Below are positions 46,555 through 57,946 of a stretch of DNA of 64,000 nucleotides, in pieces; the stretch's first letter is position 1, and each line of letters starts with the position of its first letter. The position numbers were made by a program, and so were the translations under genes. The DNA comes from CAVWDI01 sp963793095 (GTDB lineage: Bacteria > Chloroflexota > Anaerolineae > Anaerolineales > UBA4823). Below the pieces are notes generated by a model that was not told where the DNA came from, ran no database searches, and was given only the letters and a program-made list of their open reading frames with translations. Location: NCBI GenBank assembly GCA_963793095.1, contig CAWBYY010000001.1, positions 124,001-188,000 on the forward strand, written 5' to 3'.

Positions 46555-49299
46555 TTATTCTGATGGATATTCGAATACAGTAACAGCCTGGTTTTGAAAT
46601 ACCGGTATCAGGTACTGGTGGAATTTGGTTTCCTCAAGTCCAGTGGGGCAGCCAGTTTGATCTGATTTATAAGTAGACCTTTCCAGTGAGCCGAGCACAA
46701 CATAGCGGATATTATAAGTATCAAATATGGGTTTTACCTCCAACCAATCCCGGGCACAGTATAAACGTTCTATGTCAGCCTGGCGGGAGCCAATTTCATC
46801 ATACCCACCTCTCCACTGGCTTTCGTGGCCTATCCAGCCAAGGACGGTGGGAAGACCTGAAAGGGTCGCCATGCGGGCATAACCGGTGTAACTGCCTCCG
46901 CTGTAGGATACGGCTTCCGCCAGCACCCCAACCGGGGCTGATTTAAGCCAGTCAACCGCAGCCTGTTCTTCAGGACTGCTGTCCTGCAGGTATGCGGCGC
47001 TGTCAAGAGTCCATTGTCCCGGCGAAAAACCGCCTGACACATTCCACAGACTGAATACGGGGTACACCAAACTCATCCCGAGAATAATAAAAATTGTGGT
47101 CTTGAAAATGATTGAATAAGGCCGTTTGAGCGTCTTGAACAGGAAAACAGTCCCGTATGCTCCCGCGATTGACCAGAGTATCCAGCTCTGATAATAAAAT
47201 TTAAAGATTGTGTTGATGCGCCATCCAAATTGGTCACGCAGGAAAAAGAATTCAGGCGCCAGCACCAGGATTGCGCCCAGTAAAATGAGCAGGTCCGTGT
47301 ATGCGAGAGCGTTTATTCTCAGTTTATTATTAAACAGCTTCTTATCATCGCTTATGGTTTCTATATTTTGACTAGAAGCGATTTTCAGCAGAAGTGAGAG
47401 GGAGAGGAAAAGCAGCAGGGTTAAAGTTACCCAGCCTCCGGGATTCAGAAAACGCCGCGTGAAAGCGGATTGGACTGCGATTATTATATTCGGGGCAGCA
47501 ATACTGCCCAAAAACAGGTTATTAATAACTGGCAGATTGGCTGCGACCACTCCCATTGCAATGGAAGCCAACCATAAAAGGAACACAACCCCAGCGCTGA
47601 TCAGAAGCCCGCGTTTGAAATATATCTTATCCGCAGCGTGGCTGTTACCGCTAAAAAGCAGGTAGACCAGCAGGAAGAATACTGGCAGAAGCAGCGGCCC
47701 AAACATCACCCACAGATGGGCGCCTCTTGTGGGGTAAATTAAATTCGGAATTATGCCGCCAGCCTGGGATGAAAAACCAAGGTAAAAAGGAAGGTAAAGA
47801 ATAAATGCACCCACAGCGCATATAAGGACTAACCAGAAAAATTCCTTTAACGCTTCCCGGGTTGGAACACGGTCTTCCAGAATACGGCCAATTGCGTATG
47901 CCCCGGGTATCAGGACCGCGTAAATTGGTGCATCCCATGTATTAAGAAATGCGATTCCGCCAAGCAGGAAGGCGATCGTGATAAGGGCTTGAAAGTTTAT
48001 ATGAAGGGTTTGCCCGAAGGTTAGCGATTTTTCTCCGGGAGAAAACCAGGCTTTTTTATCGATGTCACGTCTCATCGAGTAAAGCCCAAAACCGCTCAGA
48101 AATAACAGCCCAAGACCCCCAAAGGTTTTCAACATACTGAGCGAATCCAGGCCGTTTTTAATTAATCCAATGCTTGCTGGGATGGCGAGAATTGAAGCCC
48201 ATAAGACAGTTCTTAAGTCAAGTTTGAATTCAGTCCAGTGGATTTTTCCCCGGCTGCCGCCTGTTATTAGGTTGAGAGCGAAACCCATCGCGGCGAGTAT
48301 AAACGGCATAGCGAGCAGGTGAGGATGCAGATCCGCCAGTAAAAAAGTAAAGAAAGGGAACTCGTTGATAATCTCCCTGGCAACGCCCGCCAGGTCGTAG
48401 TCCTGGATAACCCGCGAAGCTCGCCACCACCACCAGAACTTATCCGGAATCAAGGAAAGCTGGTCAGGAGGAGGCTGGTTTAAATCTTTAATATCCAGCC
48501 AATTCCAGAACGGTGAATATAAACCCCCTGCGCCGTTTGAGAACCATAGAATCCCCCGGTTGTGAAGAGAATGAAGAAAACCTTCCAGGTTGCTGACAGC
48601 CAGAAGGAAGATGGGACCCAGCAGACCGGAAAGGCTAAAGCTAAAGCCATTTCTTCCAGGCGGCTCTTTCGGTCCCTTTGATATGAGAATCAGATTATTA
48701 ACAATGCTGTAGGAACCTACTGCACTCAGCCCGAATATTAAGGCTGTGGAGAGGTTGAAAGCAACCGAACCCGGTACGCCGGTTATCCCGGCTAACATCG
48801 CCATCAGGATGTAACCGAAGTGGTAATAGGAGATCGAAAAACCAGAAAGCCAGGGATCGTTAGGTGGAAACGTTTCAGAACGGCTTATGGCGTTAATAAA
48901 AGCAAGTTCCATCGGTTTCTCTGTCCCTACTGCAGCCGGATTGGATGCTCTCACGATTGTCCACGCGGCGAAAGCGATCAGAAAAAGCAGTTCAACGCCC
49001 GCCAGAGCCCGGAAGTTTTTGCGCATCCAGGCTAGGATTTCTCTGTATCTGTGAGGCGCCAGAAAACAGGCGCTTAAGACGAGAACCAGGCCAAGCGACA
49101 GTAATAGACCGGTGGAATCATTGTGGATAATTCCCAGGGATGCCAGCAGCCAGAAGACATATCCCCAGAGCATTAAACCCAGGGCGCGGCTAAATGGATA
49201 GCCTCTATCTGGGAGGGCGGGAAAAATTCGGTAAACGATCGGAAAGGAAACGATCCCAAGCAAAGTGATGAATAAATACCAGACAACAAAAGCGATCAC
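46555..49299 (-). CDS. DUF2298 (Chlor_Arch_YYY-type) membrane protein
   Basis: A 914-residue, very hydrophobic protein with about 18-20 membrane segments. The family, known from Chloroflexota and archaea, is named for a Tyr-rich loop; here it appears as NDPWLSGFSISYYHFGYILMAML (about residues 145-167), and EKPMELAFINAISRSETFPP precedes it. The C-terminal soluble part has LSGLPTVLGWIGHESQWRGG, ERLYCARDWLEVKPIFDTYNIRYVVLG. This suggests a GT-C-like membrane enzyme with a small external domain. Its start is four bases before the end of the fusion gene upstream, so the two are probably cotranslated. Confidence 0.82.
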   Translation of the reverse strand: MIAFVVWYLFITLLGIVSFPIVYRIFPALPDRGYPFSRALGLMLWGYVFWLLASLGIIHNDSTGLLLSLGLVLVLSACFLAPHRYREILAWMRKNFRALAGVELLFLIAFAAWTIVRASNPAAVGTEKPMELAFINAISRSETFPPNDPWLSGFSISYYHFGYILMAMLAGITGVPGSVAFNLSTALIFGLSAVGSYSIVNNLILISKGPKEPPGRNGFSFSLSGLLGPIFLLAVSNLEGFLHSLHNRGILWFSNGAGGLYSPFWNWLDIKDLNQPPPDQLSLIPDKFWWWWRASRVIQDYDLAGVAREIINEFPFFTFLLADLHPHLLAMPFILAAMGFALNLITGGSRGKIHWTEFKLDLRTVLWASILAIPASIGLIKNGLDSLSMLKTFGGLGLLFLSGFGLYSMRRDIDKKAWFSPGEKSLTFGQTLHINFQALITIAFLLGGIAFLNTWDAPIYAVLIPGAYAIGRILEDRVPTREALKEFFWLVLICAVGAFILYLPFYLGFSSQAGGIIPNLIYPTRGAHLWVMFGPLLLPVFFLLVYLLFSGNSHAADKIYFKRGLLISAGVVFLLWLASIAMGVVAANLPVINNLFLGSIAAPNIIIAVQSAFTRRFLNPGGWVTLTLLLFLSLSLLLKIASSQNIETISDDKKLFNNKLRINALAYTDLLILLGAILVLAPEFFFLRDQFGWRINTIFKFYYQSWILWSIAGAYGTVFLFKTLKRPYSIIFKTTIFIILGMSLVYPVFSLWNVSGGFSPGQWTLDSAAYLQDSSPEEQAAVDWLKSAPVGVLAEAVSYSGGSYTGYARMATLSGLPTVLGWIGHESQWRGGYDEIGSRQADIERLYCARDWLEVKPIFDTYNIRYVVLGSLERSTYKSDQTGCPTGLEETKFHQYLIPVFQNQAVTVFEYPSE

Positions 49300-49302
49300 A
49301 AA

Positions 49303-52300
49303 TCACCCCCCAAGCACTTCGTAAATGGTTGTTTCAGCATCACGGTATACTTCCCGCCATAACAAACCTTCAGCTGTATCAAATTTAACTAATCCCTCTC
49401 CTGGATAGTGACCGCGTTCCTGCTGCCCGACGATAATATAGCGGACATTATATTTTTTCAAAAATTCATTTGCCTCCAGCAGGTCGGTTGTGTAATAAAA
49501 ATTGTCCACTTCCGCAATTCGGTCGCTGATCCAGGATGCGGGGACTGAGGTTCTCTGCTGCTGCTGGTGCCATTCCCAGCCCACAACTCCAGGCAGGCCG
49601 GTGTAAATTGAAAACCGGGATCCCCAGCGGTAAAGGTTTCTCAGGTTAGCTTCCACGATTACCGGGGAACCCTGGACATTCTCCTGCATCCAGCGGATGG
49701 CTTTATAATCCTGGCTTAAATCCATTTCCCCCCAGGTATCGCTGTAGCGGGCGTATTTCATGTACTTCATCCCATCAAGCGTATGGGGCGCTTCAAGCGC
49801 CATGCGGTCTTTTACTTTTGCCATTGTAGCCATGATCGGGTACAGCGCGGCTGCGGATACCAGAATGACCAGTCCAACCGACCAGGCTTTTCTCCATCCA
49901 GGCTTCCAGTTGTTTATTGCAAGCAAACTCCACCCAAAAGCCCCGGCAGCGCAGACCGATAACATGGTCCAAACCTGCAGATAGAATTTGAAGACGGTGT
50001 TCATCCGGCCGATATCCCCGACCACCACCACAACCTCAACCAGCAGGGTGAGAAACAGGCTGGTCCCAACCAGGAATAATACATAGCGTTTGTGGTCTGG
50101 AAGGTCCGGCCTCAGCAGAAGTATACCTGCCCAGACGAGGATAGGGAGCGTAAACCAGACGATATAAACTCCCATATATGCCAGAATAAATATCGCCGCG
50201 ATAACAAGTACTACTGCGGAGATGATAATACTTCTGTAGGGTTTTAACTTCCTGAGTGACGATGCGGGTGTGGAGGCCATCCAGAGGATGGTCTCCCATA
50301 TCATCCAGGATAGGAGAATAAACAGGAAAAGGCCCCAATGGTTCAGGTATGCGCTGAGCGGTGTGTGGGTGCCTCCCCACAGGTCGACTGCCCCATAACC
50401 AAAATCCGACCAGTACGTGTACGGGTAGAATAGAAAATTCACCAGGAACAGGAGAATAGCGACACCCAGTCCGGCTGCCGCAGCCCGGATATAAAGATCG
50501 GGCGCTTTCTGCAAAACGGGATATTTATCACGTACCTGGCCGGGCAGTTGGAAATAGCGGCCGAATGAGTAGATTACAGCTGAGATCCCGAGCAGCAAAT
50601 AAGGATAAAAATCGGATGTATTGGTCGCTCTCAGAGCTCCGATCGCCAACCCTGCCAGCAGGAAAGGCGGAACGAAGGAAAACAATCCGTTCCACCTGAC
50701 CCGCGAAAGGATAAATGAAAGGCATACCGACAGGACCAGGAGCGCAAGCGGTAAAGCGAACAGGTGGGCGTGCGGGTCGCCGTAGAGCACTGTAAAATAT
50801 GGGAATTCTGTAATTGGCTCCACATCACCCTGAGCAGGTATTATCCGGCTCGGGATCCAGTACCAATCCCCTATTCCGTACGGCAGCGGGGTTCCTTTTG
50901 CAGATTCAATGAACCCCCGGATCGTCCAGCTTGCCCGGTTGAAAATTGTGGCTCCATCCAGGATTTCGCCCGGGGCGATCAATTTCTGGTAACCGTGCAC
51001 AATCATCCGCACCGTACCGAGATTTCCCAGAACAGCCATGCCCAGAATGCCTGCCAGTCCAACCCAGAGCGGGTGGGGTGCTTGTTTTTTCGCTGGTTGG
51101 AGGCTGATAGCTGCGTTTACCTGTCGGGTCGCATTTTCCGGGTTGGATCCAACGAATAAATTCCAGGCGATTGAAAATGCACCCATACCGATCATACTGA
51201 ACAGGGTCGGGAGGATTAGATTGTAGCCAACAGACGGATTTATACCCAGCCATTTCACCAGCACTCCGCTGAAAACAAAACCGTAATAGTAATAATGCAG
51301 GTATCCCCCCGCGAACCAGGGATCATAAGGAGGGAAGGTGCTGCTCTTCAATACGGCATTAAAATATGCAAAATCCATGGGTTTTTCGCCGCCTTTCCAT
51401 GGATGCCACAGGTCCGGGTTACCGGTCCGAATGAGTAAAAATGCAGCAAATAGTGCCAGGGTAATAATTTCGACCAGGATGAAGTAACGAGGATTCCGCT
51501 TGAATTCCTGGCGCAGATCATTTCTTTTTAAAAGAGCGGCGGCGCCTCCCAGCAATACAATAAGTCCCATGGATGCGGTTATGGTAGTCCGGTTAAATGG
51601 AATCCTGAAGGAACCCCCTATCCATACAAGGTAACTCAACAGCAGCAGACCAGCTATCCGGGATAATGGATAGCCGCGGTCCGCCAGACCAGGCAAAGCC
51701 AAACGGATTAATGGATAGCAAATTAATCCAAGAAAGAACAGGGTCAGGTACCAGAGAATCACACTGAAAAATGAGTATCTGTTATGAAGAGCTGAGGTAT
51801 TAAATATTTCCGACCAGGTACCATTCTTTACCTGTTCTGAGAGGCGATAGCCCGGCAGCATAAAGTTAACCGGTTGGGCTGGGAATTTTATAGGCGGCAT
51901 CCGGATCAGGCCGGCGAAATCGACTGATTCGAGCGCGTTTCTGATTGAATCAAAATCATAATCCCCGGTCTTCTTAAACACGAAAACCTTCGGATGGTCG
52001 TAAACTGTGAAAGCCTCTTCTGCGAACTGGTCGTTTATTTGAACTGGTCCAATACCCGGGTTAGATTGAAATACTTTCACAAGCTCGAAGCCAAGCTGAC
52101 CGTTGAACATCCCGGGTTGGGCGACGTTGTAACACCACTCAATTTTGCGGTTTTCCGGACAGCCGATCAGCATACGGTAGTATTTTGTAACCAGCGGAAA
52201 CCTTTCAGCTATGCGCGGCAGGCTGCCCCACTGGCGGCTTGAGCTTATCACCACGAAATCCGCATCATCGAGAATCCTGATAAAGTGTTGCGCTTTTTCA

Positions 52301-54721
52301 GGACTGTCTTCCCAGTACATATTAAAGTTTAAATCTAAAGGGTAAATTCCCCCAAACCCATCGTACCCATCCAGCCTCAGGGGCAGTCCATCGTCCCATT
52401 CACCTTCATTCGCAATCCCACTTCCTTCAAGTTGAACCGCGCGGTCTCCGGCTATTAACTTGAGAATCAATGCCTGATCTGCTCCTGCAACCAGCGGGAA
52501 GGGATTTTCTATGGTCAGGAGTATGCCGCGATTATCTTCTGCGGTTTGGATCGCAACATCAGAATTAAGGATAGCCGGTTCTTCTCCGGGAGTGGACATT
52601 GCAGCGGTAATTGCCAGATTTGGACTTTTGCCTTCAGGATGGGGGTAATTCTCCAGTATCAGATATACAAGAGAACCGCTGTGAAGTGGATTGAAAGGGA
52701 TTGTTAACGGTTGGTTGATGCCCAATGAGGTTGCAGGGATGCTGATCTCCTGCTGGAGGATATCATCCATGGAAACGCTGTCTACAGGCTGGATGCCGAG
52801 TTTTCCTTTTCCGGTTAAGTCTACCAGCGGGCTCTCGCCTGGAACTTCAAGCAGCAGGTTATAGCGGTTTTCCGCTTTCAAGTTCAGGGCTTTGTTTAAT
52901 TTAATCGTAACGCGGTTATTGTTGCTCGAAGTTTCGCTGCTTTCCTTGAGTTCGACAACACCTTCGGCAGCGCTAGTTTGGGGGTATCTCAAATCTGTAA
53001 GGGATAATCTCAGTTCCGTTTGATTGTCACCGCCCAGCAGGTGGGTAATATCTGGCAGGAATACCTCATTCAGTTCGCCTTCAACCGCGGCCTGAAAATC
53101 GCGTGAATACGGAATCCCTGGCGCGATGACTGTTTCATAAGGATAGGGGAGCGGCTGGTTGAATATACCGCTTTCAGTCTGGATCCGCAGGTTTACTGCG
53201 CCGGGAATGTTCTGGTATATCCACCTCGAGGCTGCTATGCGTGTTATTTCACGGTTGTAAATTTGTGAAAAAACAAACGCATACAAAAAAGTCGATGCAA
53301 GGATAAAGATACCGAGAAGAACAGCGAAAGGGGCGAACCAGCCTGCCCGAATCCGGGGCGAGACATCCGGATCAGAGCTGAATGTTTTTCTAGATGCATC
53401 GTAAAGACTGAAAATGAACCAGGAAGCAAAAATTACCAGTGTGGGGTATACCGGCAGCTGGTAGCGTAGCGAAGGGGTCAGGGAAAGCGACTGCCAGGTG
53501 AAATAAAAGGCTGTCCAACCCCATATTAATATGTGGACCTGCCACTCCGCGGATTGTTTCAAAAAGCTTTTCAGGATCCGCCATCCAACCCAGATAAATC
53601 CCGCCCAGGCGCAGATCCCGAGCGGCAGCCCTAAACCCCACAATGTCAGGTTCAGGCCTGAAAAGAAGACTGAACGGCGGGCCCACTGCATGGCGGGCGG
53701 GAAGTCCACATCACCGCTGGACTGGGCTCGAAGTTCCTGGATATTTGCCAGCCAGACCGGGTTCGGTTTTAAGCCAAGGAATCCGGGTCCGGTGAAAGCA
53801 TACGGCTGCAGCAAACGGAAGGTTAATAAACTCACGATGCCAGCCAGGCTCAAATAGATTACCGCCTGAACGGCGAACTTGCTGCGCTCTTCCTGTGGGA
53901 AACGGATATAGCGAAGCAGTAGCGCGGCTGGTAGCATAAAGGCCATTGGAGCTGCGTTCAGCTTGGAGGCGACTGCCATTCCCAGCGCCAGCCCAAAACC
54001 CAGGCAGGGGAAAAAGAGCGGATGTTTGAAAAACCAGCTTATCCGGTCTGCCAGGTTGTTTTTCCCGCCATTATCTGAATTTACTCCAGCAGCGTAATAT
54101 TCCTTGGGGCTGACCCACGGACGGTCTCCAGTCGCGATCCTAACCGCAAAATAAAAGGCAAGATACGTGAAGAAATTTAAAAACGTATCCATCGTGAAGA
54201 AATGCGATTGCTGGATCTGGAGCACCGCAAAGGCAGAGAAAGCCGCCGCCAGTATGGCAATTTTCCGGTTATATATTCGGGCTGCCAGCAGGTAAACCAG
54301 CAGCACGGTCAGCAGGTCGGCCAACGCCGAAAGGGACCTGCCGACCAGGGTCATCTCGCTGAAACCTGATTGGCCGAAAATCCATTCAACCGCATCAGCG
54401 CGCCAGGAACATGGGCAGTGTGCCGTATACATAAAAACCATGGCCGCGGTTGTGGGGATTCAAACTGGAGTTTTGAGTATCAAAATACTCGCTCATGCTC
54501 TCGACAGGGCTGATATCAGTTCCAACCCAAACCAGAAATCTTTCGTCAGGATGCAGGTACTGGTTTTCTCCCCAGAATAATCCCGATGCCCGCAGCAGAG
54601 CTCCAGCAAGGAGTACGAATACCAAAATCAGGTCAATGTAATGAAAGTGTGACCTTTCTATTCGGGGACCCAACCATTTTTTCTGGTTATTCTGCCAGGA
54701 ATAATTATTTTCTTCAGGCAT
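49303..54721 (-). CDS. Giant fusion: GT39-like glycosyltransferase plus DUF2298 membrane protein, one frameshift
   Basis: About 1805 residues, in two parts. The N-terminal part is a GT-C glycosyltransferase with LHPDERFLVWVGTDISP (acidic loop motif, about residue 60), SSLNPHNRGHGFYVYGTLP, and MTLVGRSLSALADLLTVLLVYLLAARIY, then a large external beta-rich insert (about residues 480-880). The C-terminal part is a second full DUF2298 protein with PPYDPWFAGGYLHYYYYGFVFSG, the Tyr-rich loop of the family. It ends with GLPGVVGWEWHQQQQR and YNVRYIIVGQQERG, homologous to the previous entry. The frame changes near 54,405, where GTLPMFLAR must join RADAVEWIFG. Such fusions occur in Chloroflexota. Confidence 0.82.
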
Positions 54722-54743
54722 AAATCAGGCGACGCCTCTTGAT

Positions 54744-56954
54744 TTAATTTTCAATATTTTCATCACTGTCAGATTCCGCTGGCGGTACTGTGAACACCAT
54801 AAAATCTTTGCCATCGACAGCCGCAACGTGGCGGTAGAACCAGCCATTTTCGTAGAACTGATTCAGGGTGTCCAGGGATGTATTATCATCCGGGTGGAGG
54901 ATGAATAATTTCGGTGGAGCGATTTCGACTGTATTAACGATACCTTCGCTGAATAATGCAAAATCAGCCCGGGGGTATCCGGCGTTGATCGCAACCAGGC
55001 GGGTATCCGCCCAGTGCGGGTAACCCATTACCCAGACGCCCTGCGGGGAACCGCCGGCATCAACAAATCCCTTGATTACTCTTCCCATTTCACTCGTGTT
55101 CTGGGCGGACAGGCGGTACTGTTTGTAATATTTATTAAATACCAGGTCGTGGTTCTGTATTCCGGACAGCAGGATTAATAAAGCGAACACACCCCAGGCA
55201 AGCCGTTTTCCCCATGGCGGAGTAATTCTTTCTTCCAGACAAGTCATAAAAGCATCCAGGGAGATGCCGACAATCAAAAAGACAGATACAGCCGCGCCGC
55301 CGGTCCGGTATAAATTGGGATTTTCGGATGGGAAGGCAAGTGATAGGATTGAGGGCAGCATCAATAATGGTATTAAAAGCAGAAGAAAAAGATCCAACCA
55401 GGAACGTTTTTTAATATATCTCACCAGGATCAGGGCTGCGCCGGTATAGAACAGCGCCCCTGCCGCGATCCCTAGTGCAGGATAATCCGGTATTGATGTG
55501 ACCCACACAACCCCGTCAGACCAGGACAGCATTGTCATGGCTTTCCATGTGTTGTCTAAAAGTACCTGCAATATTTCAAATGGCTGGCTTGAACCGCTCC
55601 CACTCATGCGGCTCCACATGCGGCCGCCAAATCCAGCAGGATCCTGGAGGCTGTACCTGATGAGCGGCAGGGAGACGACCAAGGCTGTGAAGAAAAGCAT
55701 GATTGTTTGCAGGAAAACCTCATAACGTCTGCCCAGGGATTCTTTATGAAGCAGATATAGCAGAGAGGCTGTAATAACAACAAATGGGAGGATTCTGTCA
55801 GCGCTGTATCCATACATCCCAAGCCCAAGGGCGATCCCGGATACCAGGAAATCATTCCGGTTTCCAGAGCGCAGCCCTCTTATCAGGAAATATAGGACCG
55901 CGGCAGTGAACAGAACATAGAACGGAAGACGCATGCCCACCCGCGAGATCAGGTTCAACCAGTAAGATATGCCGGCAAAAACCAGGGCGATAATTCCGGC
56001 ACGCCTGCCTCCAATTTCGTTTCCCAGAAAATAGATAAAGGGTAATGCGAGTAAACCAATGATGGCAGTACTGATTTTTAAAGTGAGAAACGAAACAGGA
56101 GTATTGAAGATCATTATGAGAGCAGACAGGAGATAGAACTGCAGCGCTTCCCTCCCGCCGTTGCGGGGGAAGAAGATGAGATAGTTGCCATCCAGGATAT
56201 CGAACACATCCAGATATTTTTCAGCATGGTCGCTCACCATCTCAGGTGGCACAATATCCAGTTTCGCCAACCGGAAATAAACAACCAGAATTCCCACACC
56301 AACAAACAGCAGCATCCATGGTGAAAAAGTAACCTTCCACTCCCGGTTTCGAATGTTTTCCATCAATTTGGAGGCGAGGGATTTTCCGCCGGGGTTACTT
56401 AACCAGAGGGCTTTCAAGGTGAAAAAAACGCTAAGAAACAAAGTAATTAAATTGGTAAATCCAAACCTGTTTCCCCCCGAAGTGAGAAAAGTAAGCAGGC
56501 CAAACAGCGCTCCTACCAGCAGGTAAACCAGGTTGATCCGGCGGGGATCTTCCCGGATAGCATGCCGGGCTGGTTCAGGCGCACGCCACTCACCCGAAAA
56601 AAACGCCCACCCCGCCAGGCTGATTGAGGCAGCCAGCAAGAGCGCTCCGAAGGCCGGTAAGCGGTGTACCGGCGACAATAACCACTGCCCCGCGGCGGCC
56701 AGGATGAGGGAGGCGGATGCCTTCCAGGGGAAAGGCTGCACCTGTACGGCCGAATCAATGATGGCTTCTTGCTCTGGATAACCCTGGATATCAAGGCTTA
56801 TTTCCGGAATTGTATCCTCCGGAGCAGGGAGATCGTGATCCTGTTTCGCAACTCTGCCAGCCGTTTTTTCCTGCGGGATAGCCAGGGGAGACCCTTTCCA
56901 GAAAAGGAGCAGCGATTTTACATAATCTAATACGGATGGTTCATCCATTCTCAA
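54744..56954 (-). CDS. GT-C family (GT39-like) glycosyltransferase 2
   Basis: A 736-residue membrane protein. The first 90 residues are hydrophilic and partly acidic, then about 13 membrane segments follow. The GT-C acidic loop is LDIVPPEMVSDHAEKYLDVFDILDG, and FPRNGGREALQFYLLSALI is a typical GT39 loop, with NEIGGRRAGIIALVFAGISYW. The C-terminal soluble portion ends with FYENGWFYRHVAAVDGKDFMVFTV. Donor and acceptor are unknown. The last residues of the protein lie close to the fusion gene start. Confidence 0.78.
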   Translation of the reverse strand: MRMDEPSVLDYVKSLLLFWKGSPLAIPQEKTAGRVAKQDHDLPAPEDTIPEISLDIQGYPEQEAIIDSAVQVQPFPWKASASLILAAAGQWLLSPVHRLPAFGALLLAASISLAGWAFFSGEWRAPEPARHAIREDPRRINLVYLLVGALFGLLTFLTSGGNRFGFTNLITLFLSVFFTLKALWLSNPGGKSLASKLMENIRNREWKVTFSPWMLLFVGVGILVVYFRLAKLDIVPPEMVSDHAEKYLDVFDILDGNYLIFFPRNGGREALQFYLLSALIMIFNTPVSFLTLKISTAIIGLLALPFIYFLGNEIGGRRAGIIALVFAGISYWLNLISRVGMRLPFYVLFTAAVLYFLIRGLRSGNRNDFLVSGIALGLGMYGYSADRILPFVVITASLLYLLHKESLGRRYEVFLQTIMLFFTALVVSLPLIRYSLQDPAGFGGRMWSRMSGSGSSQPFEILQVLLDNTWKAMTMLSWSDGVVWVTSIPDYPALGIAAGALFYTGAALILVRYIKKRSWLDLFLLLLIPLLMLPSILSLAFPSENPNLYRTGGAAVSVFLIVGISLDAFMTCLEERITPPWGKRLAWGVFALLILLSGIQNHDLVFNKYYKQYRLSAQNTSEMGRVIKGFVDAGGSPQGVWVMGYPHWADTRLVAINAGYPRADFALFSEGIVNTVEIAPPKLFILHPDDNTSLDTLNQFYENGWFYRHVAAVDGKDFMVFTVPPAESDSDENIEN

Positions 56955-57026
56955 TCGTTAGTTAAAAACCCTGGTCTGGTGTTTTTTTATGCCTGACTCG
57001 GGGTGTTTACCCTCCAGGTTGTAATT

Positions 57027-57830
57027 TCAGTCCCGCCTGACCGCATACAGGTAACCAAGGTTGGAATAGACATAATTCGGGTACGTAAAAACACTGTATC
57101 CCTGACTTTCCAGGAAAGGAACCAGGTCCTGGTGATTGAACTCCACAATGCTATCATGATATTCCATAACGATTCTTTCGATGTGCCTGTAAATATCATC
57201 AGGGGAGTTAAATAATATTGAATATTCGGCGCCTTCACAATCGAGTTTAAGAAGGTGGATTTTTTCAATAGAAGCCGATTGTCTGACTTCCTCCAGGGTT
57301 AAACTGGAGGCTTTAAAATATGATTGTGAATTTCTGTCACCTACAATTGGCTGGCTGGTAAACTGGCCCGGTTCAGGGTGAGCGGTGTTTATGTAAATAT
57401 CTCCGCTGGCTGACCAGACTGCCAGCCTGTACGGACTGACATTGCAGATTTTATTTTCCTCGAGATTTTTCTGGAGCAGAAAAAAAGATTCGGGGGTTGG
57501 TTCAAATGCGTATACCCTGTTGTCTGGATGCCTGTACGCACAGAATATCGAAAAATCCCCGATGCCTGCTCCGATGTCGACAACTGTCCAACCATTTTGA
57601 ATGGGAGAACTATACTTTTCATAAAAACGGTCGATAAAAGTCTCTTTTATCGTCCAGATATCCATTGCGCCCCGGGTATAAAACCTGAGGTCGCTCCGCA
57701 CAAGCCGGATAATCTGGTTCCGGGAAGGCGCGAGTTTCAGGAAAATCCTCAGGATATCCGTACGCGGGGAGAACTCACGCAGGAGGTTCCAGATTGACAT
57801 TAAGTAATAGCTGTATTTTGTGGTCGACAT
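57027..57830 (-). CDS. FkbM family methyltransferase
   Basis: A 267-residue SAM-dependent methyltransferase of the FkbM type. The SAM motif is WTVVDIGAGIGDFSIFCA (about residues 81-98), followed by VYAFEPTPESFFLLQKNLE, and the family DCEGAEYSILF near residue 195. FkbM enzymes O-methylate sugars or polyketides. Among glycosyltransferase genes a sugar methyltransferase is likely. The N-terminal 70 residues are less typical. Confidence 0.85.
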   Translation of the reverse strand: MSTTKYSYYLMSIWNLLREFSPRTDILRIFLKLAPSRNQIIRLVRSDLRFYTRGAMDIWTIKETFIDRFYEKYSSPIQNGWTVVDIGAGIGDFSIFCAYRHPDNRVYAFEPTPESFFLLQKNLEENKICNVSPYRLAVWSASGDIYINTAHPEPGQFTSQPIVGDRNSQSYFKASSLTLEEVRQSASIEKIHLLKLDCEGAEYSILFNSPDDIYRHIERIVMEYHDSIVEFNHQDLVPFLESQGYSVFTYPNYVYSNLGYLYAVRRD

Positions 57831-57946
57831 TCGCGGTCTGGTTGGCTGGTTTCACAAAAGGTTTATGCCCTTCTGGCTAACCAATCAATTAGATTTTACA
57901 TACATCAATTAAGATTGTCTAAGTCCACCATTATAGGCAGATAAAT

